Of a DNA stretch of 64,000 bases, positions 33,820-42,414 are shown piece after piece (the first letter of the stretch is position 1; every line of letters starts with the position of its first letter). The stretch lies in NCBI RefSeq assembly GCF_014137855.1, contig NZ_JACGWT010000002.1:851033-915032 (forward strand), read 5' to 3'. This DNA comes from Microlunatus kandeliicorticis. Lineage in GTDB: Bacteria > Actinomycetota > Actinomycetes > Propionibacteriales > Propionibacteriaceae. The notes beneath the pieces are model-generated. The model ran no database searches, was not told where the DNA came from, and saw only the letters and a program-made list of their open reading frames with translations. Both the position numbers and the translations under genes were made by a program.

Positions 33820-35463
33820 ATGTCCGTTCACCGTTCCCGCCTCACCCGGTTGACGCGACTGAGTGCATTGGCGGCCGCCGCCGTGCTGGTCACGGCCGGG
33901 TGTGCGGTCGGCACGCAGGATCCCGACTCCAGCAGCGGCGGCTCAGCAGCCGGGGTCGGAGGCACGCTGGTCTACGCGACCGGGGTGCCGGACCACCTGA
34001 CGCCCGGCCGGCAGACCGTCGCCTTCGACCAGGTGATGTCGCTGTTCGCGCCGCTGGTCGAGGTCGACTCGTCGAACAACATCAGCTATCTGCAGGCCAA
34101 GTCGGTCACGTCGGACGACGCGCAGCACTGGACGATCACCATCCGCCAGGGCTGGACCTTCCAGAACGGTGAGCCGGTGACGGCGAAGAGCTACGTGGAC
34201 GCCTGGAACGCGACGGCGCTGAGCACCAACGCCTTCGAGAACAGCGGCCAGCTGGCTGGTATCCAGGGCTACACCGACCTCAACCCGTCCAAGGGCAAGC
34301 CGAAGACCACGACGATGAGTGGGCTCAAGGTGGTCGACGACCACACCTTCACGGTGACGTTGAGCAAGCCCGACAGCTCGTTTCCCCTGCAGCTGTCGCA
34401 GGCGCAGACCGGCTTCTACCCCATGCCGGAGTCGGCTTACAAGGACCTCAAGGCCTATGACCAGCACCCGATCGGCGATGGTCCCTTCGAAATGACCGGG
34501 GACTTCACCCCGGACAAGGAGTTCACTGTCAAGAAGTGGGCCGACTACAAGGGCAGCAACGTCGCCAAGGTCGATGCCGTCACCTTCCGCCCTTACGCCG
34601 ACACGAACACCGCCTACACCGATGTGCTCGCCGGCAACGCCGACATCGTCTTCCTGCCGACCGGGAAGATGACCTCGGCCAGCAAGGACTTCGGCGACCG
34701 CCTGCACAGCTTCGATGCTCCCGGCATCGACTACCTGGGCTTCCCGCTGTGGGACAAGCGGTTCTCCGACAAGCGGGTCCGTCAGGCGATCTCGATGTCG
34801 ATCGACCGGCAGGCCGTCAACAAGGCGATCTACGGCGGCTTGTACGCGCCGGCCACAGCGCTGACCCCACCGACCATGCAGGGCACGCCGACCGGCGTCT
34901 GCGGCCAGTACTGCACCTTCGACCCGGCGGCGGCCAAGCAGCTGCTCGCCGAGGCCGGTGGCTGGAAGGGCGGGACGATGAAGATCGTCTATCCGGGCGG
35001 TCTGTCGCTCGACAGTCTCTACAAGGCCTACGCGAACCAGATCCGTCAGAACCTCGGGATCCCGAATGTCGTGGCCACGCCGACCACCGACTGGTCGGAG
35101 TACTGGCAGAGCCTCACCGACTCGACCGTCGCGGGACCGCACTTCGGTCACTGGGGTGCCCTGTACGTCAGCCAGCAGAACACCCTGCGAGCGTTGTTCA
35201 CCACGACCGGCGGATGCACGCTCTGCACCGGCAAGTACCACAACGACGAAGTGGATGCGATGCTGGCCAAGGCCGACGCGGCGACCAGCACGGACCAGGC
35301 AGCCCAGCTCTACGCCGACACGCAGAAGGTGATCATCGGCGACTTCCCGGTGGTGCCGACGTTCTTCGACAAGTACTCCTACGTGGTCAGCGACCGGGTC
35401 GGTCAGCTCCCCGCTTCTGCGGGCAGCCCGGTGATCACCGGCATCACCCTGACCAAGTCGTGA
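33820..35463 (+). CDS. Peptide-type ABC transporter substrate-binding lipoprotein (family 5)
   Basis: The 547-residue protein has a lipoprotein signal (basic start, LSALAAAAVLVTAGC) without a twin arginine, and the family 5 layout of Dpp/Opp binding proteins: YATGVPDHLTPGRQ at the mature start, WTITIRQGWTFQNGEPVTAKSYVDAW near residue 105, and KRVRQAISMSIDRQAVNK near residue 325. It should capture a peptide or a similar ligand at the outer face of the membrane. GGGAGG precedes the ATG at 33820. It is the first gene of a seven-gene operon and overlaps the M14 peptidase gene by four bases. Codons here are less extreme in GC than in flanking genes. Confidence 0.9.
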   Translation: MSVHRSRLTRLTRLSALAAAAVLVTAGCAVGTQDPDSSSGGSAAGVGGTLVYATGVPDHLTPGRQTVAFDQVMSLFAPLVEVDSSNNISYLQAKSVTSDDAQHWTITIRQGWTFQNGEPVTAKSYVDAWNATALSTNAFENSGQLAGIQGYTDLNPSKGKPKTTTMSGLKVVDDHTFTVTLSKPDSSFPLQLSQAQTGFYPMPESAYKDLKAYDQHPIGDGPFEMTGDFTPDKEFTVKKWADYKGSNVAKVDAVTFRPYADTNTAYTDVLAGNADIVFLPTGKMTSASKDFGDRLHSFDAPGIDYLGFPLWDKRFSDKRVRQAISMSIDRQAVNKAIYGGLYAPATALTPPTMQGTPTGVCGQYCTFDPAAAKQLLAEAGGWKGGTMKIVYPGGLSLDSLYKAYANQIRQNLGIPNVVATPTTDWSEYWQSLTDSTVAGPHFGHWGALYVSQQNTLRALFTTTGGCTLCTGKYHNDEVDAMLAKADAATSTDQAAQLYADTQKVIIGDFPVVPTFFDKYSYVVSDRVGQLPASAGSPVITGITLTKS

Positions 35464-36887
35464 CGACGGGGGAGGTGGTCACCAGCTCGACGCTCGGCCC
35501 GAACGAGATCGTCCGACGCGCCGGAGCGGTGCGGCCGATCGGATCGTTCTGGTCGGTGGACGAGCTGGCCGACCGGTTCGACCGGCTGGCCGAGCAGCAC
35601 CCCGGCCGGGTCAGTCGGCGCCGGATCGGCACCAGCCGGCTCGGCGAGCCGATCCACGTCTACACCGTCGACGGACGCGAAGTGGCCGGGCAGGCCGGCT
35701 CGGCCGACCGCGAGCACCTCCTCGTCGGTGGCGTCCACCCCAACGAGCCGATCGGGTTCCACACCGCCCACGAGCTGGCCTCGACCGTGCTGACGGATCA
35801 GGCCCTGCGTCGGGCGGTGCCGGCTCGCTGGCACGTCGTCCCGTGTGTCGATCCGGACGGTGCCCGGATGAACGAGCGCTGGTACGCCGACCCGTCCGAC
35901 CGCAACTTCTACGCCCGCTGGTTCTACCGTCCGGCGCCGGACGAGCAGGTCGAGTGGAGCTTTCCGACGGACTACCGCGACGCCTACTTCGACGCAATGA
36001 TGCCCGAGGCCCTGGCGCTGATGCGGCTGATCGACGCGGTGCGGCCCGACCTCTACGTCAGTCTGCACAACGGCGAGTTCGGGGGTGTGTACTACTACCT
36101 GTCCCGGCGGGTCCCCTCGCTGACCGAGACGTTGCATGCGGTCCCGGCCTCGCTCGGGCTCCCGCTCGACGTCGGTGAGCCCGAGTCGCCCTACCTGCAG
36201 ACCTACGCGCCGGCGATCTTCGGCACCGGCACGATCGCCGACGCCTACGACTACCTCGACCGGCTCGGCCTCGACGCCGCCGCGCAGATCAGTGGTTCGT
36301 CGTCCGGCGAGTACGCCGCGCAGCGGCACGGGACCTTGGGGCTGGTGGCCGAGCTGCCCTTGTGGAGCCACCCGGCCGCCGACGACCTGACCGTCACCGA
36401 CGAGTCCTATGCCGAGCTCGTCCGCCGGACGGCGACCGACCTGCGTGCGCTCGGCGACCGCTTGCAGCACACGCTCGACGCCGCCGAACCGCTGCTCGGC
36501 ATCGAAAGCCCGTTCCGCCGGGCTTCGCGGGTCTTCGTCCCGATGCTCGGGGAGCTGGCCGGTATGGACCTCGCCCGCGCAGACCTCGAGGAGGCCCAGC
36601 GCCCGGCCACCGTGGCCGAACGGTTCGGGCGGGAGGACCTCGTCCGCTGCTTCGGCCTGCGCCACGGGGGAATGCTGTTGCGCGCCCTCGACGTCGAGGC
36701 CGAGGCCGGCACCGCGCCGGTCACCGTCCGCCGACTGCGGGGCGAGCTGGGAGCCGACTACGCGCGGTGGCAGGCTGCCGCCGCCGCGGACGTGTCGGAC
36801 GCCTGGCTGGTCCCGATCGAACGCCTGGTCGGCGTCCAGCTCGGCGCCGTGCTGGCTGCCGCCGCGCACCTCGCGGCGTCGGCATGA
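35460..36887 (+). CDS. Cytoplasmic M14-family zinc metallopeptidase
   Basis: The protein of about 475 residues has the zinc site of carboxypeptidase-like M14 enzymes: His93 and Glu96 in GGVHPNEPIG, and His203 in SLHNGEFGG. Glu298 in VAELPLW is at the place of the catalytic glutamate. There is no signal peptide, so it acts on material already imported. Relatives with a cytoplasmic location include MpaA, which removes diaminopimelate from murein tripeptide. The start is GTG 35460, overlapping the binding-protein stop; a second GTG at 35475 is possible. About 150 residues behind the catalytic part have no recognised function. Confidence 0.85.
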   Translation: MTTGEVVTSSTLGPNEIVRRAGAVRPIGSFWSVDELADRFDRLAEQHPGRVSRRRIGTSRLGEPIHVYTVDGREVAGQAGSADREHLLVGGVHPNEPIGFHTAHELASTVLTDQALRRAVPARWHVVPCVDPDGARMNERWYADPSDRNFYARWFYRPAPDEQVEWSFPTDYRDAYFDAMMPEALALMRLIDAVRPDLYVSLHNGEFGGVYYYLSRRVPSLTETLHAVPASLGLPLDVGEPESPYLQTYAPAIFGTGTIADAYDYLDRLGLDAAAQISGSSSGEYAAQRHGTLGLVAELPLWSHPAADDLTVTDESYAELVRRTATDLRALGDRLQHTLDAAEPLLGIESPFRRASRVFVPMLGELAGMDLARADLEEAQRPATVAERFGREDLVRCFGLRHGGMLLRALDVEAEAGTAPVTVRRLRGELGADYARWQAAAAADVSDAWLVPIERLVGVQLGAVLAAAAHLAASA

Positions 36888-37825
36888 TCACCGGGCGCAC
36901 CGCGTTACGGGTCGGGCAGCGGCTGCTCGGCCTGGTCGTCGTCTTCCTCGGCGTCACCTTCGTGATCTACCTGATGGTGTTCTCGCTGCCGGGAGACCCG
37001 ATCCGCGCCCTGGGTGGAGACCGGCCGCTGACCGAGACGGTGATCGCCAACCTGCGCGCGGAGTACCACCTGGACGAACCGGTCGGCGAGCAGTACCTGC
37101 GCTTCCTCGGTGGTCTGCTGCACGGGGATCTCGGGACGTCCTTCACCGGCCGGTCGGTCACCGAGCAGCTGCGCGAGCGCTGGCCCGTCACCATCGTCCT
37201 CGCGCTGACCGCCTGGGTCTTCGAGATCGTCCTCGGCGTCGGGCTCGGGATCCTCGCCGCCCTGCGTCGGGGGACGGTGATCGACAAGGGCGTGCTGGCC
37301 GCCACCATCGTGCTCAGCGCGATCCCCGTCTTCGTCCTCGGCTCGGTCGCCCAGCTGGTCTTCGGGGTCCGGCTCGGCTGGTTCCCGGTGGCCGGCTCGC
37401 GGGAGGGCTGGCCGATCTCGTTCATCCTGCCGGGCCTGGTGATCGCCGTCTTCGGGCTGGCCTCGGTCTCCCGGCTGACCCGCGGGTCGATGCTCGAGGG
37501 GCTCGGTGCGGACTACGTCCGCACCGCACGCTCGCTCGGAGTGCCTCCGCGCCGGGTGGTCGGTGTGCACGTGCTGCGGAACTCGCTGATCCCCACGGTG
37601 ACCTATCTGGGTACGGACCTGGGGTACCTGCTCGGCGGCACGGTGATCGTCGAGGGCATCTTCAACCTGCCCGGCGTCGGCAACCTGCTGGTCACCTCGA
37701 TCCGTGCGCACGAAGGGCCGACCGTGGTCGGCATCTCCACCGCACTGATCGTGATCTTCCTGCTCACCAGCCTGCTCGTGGACCTCGCCCACGGTCTGCT
37801 CGACCCGAGGATCCGTCGTGGCTGA
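36884..37825 (+). CDS. Peptide ABC transporter permease, DppB type
   Basis: This 313-residue inner-membrane protein has the DppB/OppB hallmark VVFLGVTFVIYLMVFSLPGDP at its first helix (residues about 16-36), six helices in all, and the ATPase-contact loop DYVRTARSLGVPPRRVVGVHVLRNSL (residues about 205-230). It forms half of the import channel. Its ATG overlaps the M14 gene by four bases and its end overlaps the DppC-type gene by eight, so the order peptidase-permease-permease is translationally linked. Confidence 0.93.
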   Translation: MITGRTALRVGQRLLGLVVVFLGVTFVIYLMVFSLPGDPIRALGGDRPLTETVIANLRAEYHLDEPVGEQYLRFLGGLLHGDLGTSFTGRSVTEQLRERWPVTIVLALTAWVFEIVLGVGLGILAALRRGTVIDKGVLAATIVLSAIPVFVLGSVAQLVFGVRLGWFPVAGSREGWPISFILPGLVIAVFGLASVSRLTRGSMLEGLGADYVRTARSLGVPPRRVVGVHVLRNSLIPTVTYLGTDLGYLLGGTVIVEGIFNLPGVGNLLVTSIRAHEGPTVVGISTALIVIFLLTSLLVDLAHGLLDPRIRRG

Positions 37826-38717
37826 ACTGACTGAGGTGGTCGTGCCCGACCTGGCCACCGACCCCGAGGACGTCCGACGCCCGTTCCGTGGCCTGGTCCG
37901 GCGGCCCGGCTTCGTGGTGCCGGCCGTGCTCGTGCTGGTGCTGATGATCATCGCCCTGTTGCCCGGCCCGGTCGCCGGGCTGTTCGGTCACGGGGACCCG
38001 ACCGTCTGCGATCTCGGCTCGAGCGGCGACCCGCCGCGAGCCGGGCACCCCTTCGGCTTCGACATCCAGGGCTGCGACCTCTACGCCAATGTCGTCTACG
38101 GCACACGCTCGTCCCTGGCCGTCGGGGTGCTGACCACCGTGCTGGCCCTCGCGCTGGCCCTGGTGATCGGGCTGGTCGCGGGCCTGATCGGCGGGTGGGC
38201 CGACTTCCTGCTCTCCCGGCTGACCGACATCTTCCTCGGCTTCCCGTTCCTGCTCGGTGCGATCGTCGTGCTCAACAGCGTCGGGCAGCGCTCCGTGCTG
38301 ACCGTCTCGATGACCCTGGCGCTGTTCGGCTGGCCGACCATGGCGCGACTGGTCCGTGGGTCGGTCCGCTCGGTCCGGGGAGCCGACTACGTGCTGGCCG
38401 CCCACACGATGGGGCTCGGGTGGTGGCGCGTCGTCACCCGGTACATCCTTCCCGGGGCGGTCGCGCCGGTGTTGGTCGTGGCCACGATCACGGTCGGCGG
38501 GGTGATCGTCGCCGAGAGCTCCCTGACCTATCTCGGGATTGGACTGCAGGCGCCGGCGATCTCCTGGGGTCTCCAGCTCTCCGACGCCTCCGACCAGTTC
38601 CAGAACGCCCCGCACCTGCTCTGGTTCCCGAGCCTGTTCCTGGCCGTGACGGTGCTGAGCATCATCTCTCTGGGCGACACGCTCCGTGCCGCCCTCGACC
38701 CGAAGCAAAGGAGCTGA
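37818..38717 (+). CDS. Peptide ABC transporter permease, DppC type
   Basis: The 299-residue second channel subunit has a cytoplasmic N-terminus, a first helix near residue 35, a periplasmic loop with GHPFGFDIQGCDLYANVVYGT in which the family motif HPFGTDxxGRD is changed (cysteine in place of arginine), and the loop RGADYVLAAHTMGLGWWRVV near residue 190 for ATPase contact. It ends in GDTLRAALDPKQRS, as DppC proteins do. GTG start inside the end of the DppB-type gene. An AAAGGAG in its last codons serves the next gene. Confidence 0.93.
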   Translation: MAELTEVVVPDLATDPEDVRRPFRGLVRRPGFVVPAVLVLVLMIIALLPGPVAGLFGHGDPTVCDLGSSGDPPRAGHPFGFDIQGCDLYANVVYGTRSSLAVGVLTTVLALALALVIGLVAGLIGGWADFLLSRLTDIFLGFPFLLGAIVVLNSVGQRSVLTVSMTLALFGWPTMARLVRGSVRSVRGADYVLAAHTMGLGWWRVVTRYILPGAVAPVLVVATITVGGVIVAESSLTYLGIGLQAPAISWGLQLSDASDQFQNAPHLLWFPSLFLAVTVLSIISLGDTLRAALDPKQRS

Positions 38718-38718
38718 C

Positions 38719-40107
38719 GTGACCACCGATGCATCCCACCCGACCGATCCCTGGATCCCCGACGAGGACACCCTCGCGGCCGTCGACCGGTGGCTGGCCT
38801 ACCGGGTCTGGCACAGCCGGGTTCCGGGCGCCCAGGTCGCCGTCGGCGTGGCCGGGCGGGTGCTGCTCTCCCGGGCCTACGGCTTCGCCGAGCTGGAGAC
38901 CCGGACACCGCTGACCCCCCAGCACCTCTTCCGGATCGCGTCGCACTCGAAGACGTTCACCTCCACGGTGGTCCTGAAGCTGGTGGAGCAGGGTCGGCTG
39001 GGTCTGGAGGACGCGGTCGCGGCCCACGTGCCGGAGCTCGCGGACGACTACGGCGCGATCACCGTCCGCGAGCTGCTCGAGCACACCGGCGGCTTGCTCC
39101 GGGACGGTCGCGACGCCGACTACTGGCAGGCGGCGCGAGCCTTTCCGGACCGCGCCGAGCTGCTCGAGCTCGTCCGTGGCGGACGCAAGCGGGAGCCCGG
39201 AGAGCTGTTCGCCTACAGCAACCTCGGGTTCTCCGTGCTCGGTCTGGTGATCGAGGACGTCACCGGTGGCAGCTTCTTCGACGCCTGCCGGGAGTTCGTG
39301 ACCGGGCCCCTCGGGTTGGACGACACCGCGGCCGAGTACCTGCCCGAGCGGGCCGGAGACTACGCCGCCGGCTACACCGGCCTGACCGTCGGAACCACGC
39401 GCGAGCGGCTCGACCACGTCGACACCCGCGCGATGGCTGCGGCCACCGGGTTCACCTCCACCGCCACCGACCTGGTGCGGTACTTCGCGGCACACCGGAT
39501 GGGCGACGAGCGGTTGTTGACCGACCGCAGCAAGCGACTGCAGCAGCGCAAGCTCAACAGCGGCGACCCCGAGAAGCCTGACGGTCCGGGCTACGGCCTC
39601 GGCATGGTGCACGAGCGCGTCCACGACCACCTGCTGGTCGGTCATTCCGGCGGCTACCCCGGGCACATCACCAAGACCTATTGCGACCCGGTCACCGGGC
39701 TGGTCGTCTCGGTGCTGACCAACGCCACCGACGGGCCGGCCACGGCGCTGGCCACTGGCGTCGTGCGGCTGCTCGACCGAGCCCGGCAGGAGCGGGAGGA
39801 CCACGCCGATCGGGCGGTGAGTCCGGAGGCACTCGGCCGGACCGGCCGTTACGCGAGTCGGTGGGGTGTGCTCGACCTGGCCGCGCTCGGCGGCTCGCTG
39901 ACTGCGATCTTCCCGGCCGGCTGGGACCCGATCGAGGGCTCTGACCGGCTGATGGAGGAGAGCGCGGACCGTTGGCTGATCGCTGAGGGCGACGGCTACG
40001 GGTCGGTGGGAGAACCGGTGACGTTCAGCGCCGACGGTCTCCGCTACGGCGGGATGAGCATGGCGCGCTTCGACGAGTTGCCGGAACGCGGCGATGTCCT
40101 CGCCTAG
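38719..40107 (+). CDS. Beta-lactamase-like serine hydrolase (class C/PBP fold)
   Basis: This 462-residue protein has the three motifs of the serine beta-lactamase/penicillin-binding fold: Ser75-x-x-Lys78 in RIASHSKTF, Tyr166-Ser-Asn168 in FAYSNLGFS, and His309-Ser-Gly-Gly in VGHSGGYPGH. The last is the form found in class C-like esterases and D-aminopeptidases. There is no signal peptide, so it is predicted to be cytoplasmic, which is unusual for the fold and fits a role in breaking down imported material. A C-terminal domain of about 100 residues follows, as in D-aminopeptidases. GTG start with AAAGGAG upstream. Confidence 0.87.
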   Translation: MTTDASHPTDPWIPDEDTLAAVDRWLAYRVWHSRVPGAQVAVGVAGRVLLSRAYGFAELETRTPLTPQHLFRIASHSKTFTSTVVLKLVEQGRLGLEDAVAAHVPELADDYGAITVRELLEHTGGLLRDGRDADYWQAARAFPDRAELLELVRGGRKREPGELFAYSNLGFSVLGLVIEDVTGGSFFDACREFVTGPLGLDDTAAEYLPERAGDYAAGYTGLTVGTTRERLDHVDTRAMAAATGFTSTATDLVRYFAAHRMGDERLLTDRSKRLQQRKLNSGDPEKPDGPGYGLGMVHERVHDHLLVGHSGGYPGHITKTYCDPVTGLVVSVLTNATDGPATALATGVVRLLDRARQEREDHADRAVSPEALGRTGRYASRWGVLDLAALGGSLTAIFPAGWDPIEGSDRLMEESADRWLIAEGDGYGSVGEPVTFSADGLRYGGMSMARFDELPERGDVLA

Positions 40108-40120
40108 GGTTCCGGGCACG

Positions 40121-40693
40121 ATGACCAGAGCCCGCTCCGAACGTCCCGACCCCGGATCCTCCGGTGACGGGCAGCCCGCGCCCGGCCCGCCGGACGAGAA
40201 CGAGCTCGCCCGGCGACGGTACGCCGCGGAGTTCGGCCTGATGTGGGAGTCGATCGGCTCCCCGCAGATGGACGGGCGGATCCTCGGCTACCTCATGATC
40301 ATGAAGGCGCCGTACATCTCCTCGGCCGGACTGGCCGAGGCGCTGAACGCGAGCAGCGGGTCCATCTCGATGGCCACCCGACGGCTGCTGGACACCGGAT
40401 TCATCAAGCGTCAGGTCGTCGCCGGCGACCGCAGTCACTATTTCCGGGTCGAGAACGACGTCTGGGGGAGCTGGTTGGCCGGCGAGCGCCGCTACTTCGA
40501 TCAGGAACGTCAGCTGATCGAGAGCGGTCTGGACCTGCTCGACGACGGCGAAGAGGACGACCGGGTCCGGGAACGGCTGATCAACGGCCGCGACTACTTC
40601 GTCTGGCTGGCCACCTACCACCGGCGGATGCTCGAGGACTGGGAGCGGTACAAGCGACGCCGGGACTCCGGGGCCTCCGAGGAGGAGTCGTGA
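40121..40693 (+). CDS. MarR/GbsR-type winged-helix regulator
   Basis: The 190-residue protein has a proline-rich N-terminus of about 30 residues and then a winged helix: MDGRILGYLMIMKAPYISSAGLAEALNASSGSISMATRRLLDTGFIKR spans residues about 48-95, the layout of GbsR-like members of the MarR superfamily. A charged helix of about 40 residues for dimerisation follows. It probably controls the operon it lies in. TAGGGT overlaps the stop codon of the preceding gene and could be an internal promoter ten bases upstream of the ATG. Its stop overlaps the ATPase gene's GTG by four bases. Confidence 0.85.
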   Translation: MTRARSERPDPGSSGDGQPAPGPPDENELARRRYAAEFGLMWESIGSPQMDGRILGYLMIMKAPYISSAGLAEALNASSGSISMATRRLLDTGFIKRQVVAGDRSHYFRVENDVWGSWLAGERRYFDQERQLIESGLDLLDDGEEDDRVRERLINGRDYFVWLATYHRRMLEDWERYKRRRDSGASEEES

Positions 40694-42342
40694 CGTCGCC
40701 AGCCGCTCGGGAGCAGGTGCCGCTGCTCTCGGTCCGAGACCTCCGGGTGGTCTTTGACGTGAGCGGTCGGCCGGTGACCGGGGTCGACAGTGCCGGTTTC
40801 GACGTCCGAGCGGGTGAGGTGCTCGCCGTGGTCGGCGAGTCCGGTTCGGGGAAGTCCGTCACCGCGATGTCGGTGCTCGGCCTGCTGCCCGAGACCGCGA
40901 CCGTCACCGGTTCGATCCGGTTCGACGGTGTGGAGCTGACCGGACGGGACGACCGGGCCATGCGCGTCGTCCGTGGTCGGCGGATCGCGATGATCTTCCA
41001 GGACCCGCTCGCCGCCCTGAATCCGACGTTCACGATCGGCTGGCAGCTCGCCGAGGCGCTCCGCGCCACCCGGCCGGGCATCCGAGGCGACCAGATCCGC
41101 CGTGCGTCGCTCGACCTGCTCGAGTCGGTCGAGCTGGGCGACGCCGAGCGGCGGCTCCGGCACTGTCCGCACCAGCTCTCCGGCGGTCAGGCCCAGCGGG
41201 TCGTGATCGCGCTGGCGCTGGCCGGTGAGCCCGAGCTCCTGATCGCCGACGAGCCGACCACCGCGCTCGACGTCACCGTCCAGGCCGAGGTGCTCGGCCT
41301 GCTGCGAAGGCTCCAGCACGAGCGACGGATGACGGTGATGATCATCACCCACGACATGGGGGTGGTCGCCGACATCGCCGACCGGGTGGTGGTCATGCGT
41401 TCCGGCGCGGTGGTCGAGAGCGGCGACGTCGAGCAGGTCTTCGCCCGCCCCTCGGCGGCCTACACCGCCGACCTGCTCGCCGCGGTCCCGCGGCTCGGCT
41501 CACGCGGGCCGGCGGCCGAGCGGGACGGCGGTCGCCCGCTGGTGCAGGTCGAGGCCCTGACCGTCGAGTACGGCAACCTCCTGCGCGGAACGTTCCGGGC
41601 CGTCGACGGCGTCGATCTCCGGATCGACCGAGGCGAGATCCTCGGCCTGGTCGGTGAGTCCGGCAGCGGGAAGACCTCGATCGGCCGCGCGCTGATCGGG
41701 CTGGCGCCGGTCAGCGGTGGCCGGGTCGTCCTCGACGGCATCGACCTCCGCAGCGCGTCCCGGAGTCAGCGCGCCGGGCTGCGTCGACGGATCGGGGTGG
41801 TGTTCCAGAACCCGGCGACCTCGATCAACCCGCGCTACACCGTCGAGCAGACGGTAAGTGAACCGCTTGCGGTGCACCGAGGACTGCGCGGTTCCGAGCT
41901 CGACCAGCGCGTCGACCGGCTGCTCGCGGCGGTCGGGCTCGGGCCGACCGCCGGCCGGTCGTGGCGGCAGCGCTATCCACACGAGCTCTCCGGCGGGCAG
42001 CGGCAGCGGGTGGCTATCGCCCGGGCGGTGGCACTCGATCCCGATCTGTTGATCGCCGACGAGCCGACCAGCGCGCTGGACGTCTCGGTGCAGGCGGTCG
42101 TCCTCGACACCTTCCGCGAGCTGCAGGAGCGCCTCGGCTTCGCCTGCCTGTTTGTCAGCCACGACCTCGCTGTGGTCGACGAGCTGTGCGACCGGGTGGT
42201 GGTGCTGCAGGGCGGCCGGGTGGTCGAGTCCGGCGAACGGACAGCCGTGCTCGCCGACCCACAACAGGACTACACCCGGCAGCTCATCGCGTCGGCGCCT
42301 TATCCGGACCCGGTGATCCAGCGCTCGCGTCGCGCCGCCTGA
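40690..42342 (+). CDS. Double ATPase of the peptide ABC transporter (DppD-DppF fusion)
   Basis: The 550-residue protein joins two ABC ATPase domains normally encoded by two genes. Domain 1 has [24 protein letters not shown] and [12 protein letters not shown]; domain 2 has [30 protein letters not shown] and [12 protein letters not shown]. Both keep all catalytic residues. Domain 1 lacks the long C-terminal cysteine-bearing tail found in many DppD proteins and runs into domain 2 through a linker of about 25 residues. It drives the channel made by the two permeases of the same operon. Last gene of the operon. Confidence 0.93.
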   Translation: MTSPAAREQVPLLSVRDLRVVFDVSGRPVTGVDSAGFDVRAGEVLAVVGESGSGKSVTAMSVLGLLPETATVTGSIRFDGVELTGRDDRAMRVVRGRRIAMIFQDPLAALNPTFTIGWQLAEALRATRPGIRGDQIRRASLDLLESVELGDAERRLRHCPHQLSGGQAQRVVIALALAGEPELLIADEPTTALDVTVQAEVLGLLRRLQHERRMTVMIITHDMGVVADIADRVVVMRSGAVVESGDVEQVFARPSAAYTADLLAAVPRLGSRGPAAERDGGRPLVQVEALTVEYGNLLRGTFRAVDGVDLRIDRGEILGLVGESGSGKTSIGRALIGLAPVSGGRVVLDGIDLRSASRSQRAGLRRRIGVVFQNPATSINPRYTVEQTVSEPLAVHRGLRGSELDQRVDRLLAAVGLGPTAGRSWRQRYPHELSGGQRQRVAIARAVALDPDLLIADEPTSALDVSVQAVVLDTFRELQERLGFACLFVSHDLAVVDELCDRVVVLQGGRVVESGERTAVLADPQQDYTRQLIASAPYPDPVIQRSRRAA

Positions 42343-42395
42343 GCCGGTCACGGAAGGCTTCCGGAGGTCGGTCGAACCGCCAGCCGTCGGCCAGG

Positions 42396-42414
42396 TGAGG
42401 TTAGCCTTACCTCA
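42396..42414. promoter_or_regulatory. DtxR/IdeR iron box with -10 TAGCCT
   Basis: TGAGGTTAGCCTTACCTCA is a 19-bp palindrome that follows the DtxR consensus (TTAGGTTAGCCTAACCTAA) with four or five differences, mostly at the ends. The central TAGCCT at 42402-42407 also serves as a -10, six bases before the ATG at 42414. The iron repressor would sit on both promoter and start codon. Confidence 0.88.

Noticed and set aside
40105..40110. Internal promoter TAGGGT for the MarR/GbsR gene
   Set aside because: It overlaps a stop codon and stands ten bases from the ATG, outside the 6-8 base pattern, so I mention it only within the gene entry.
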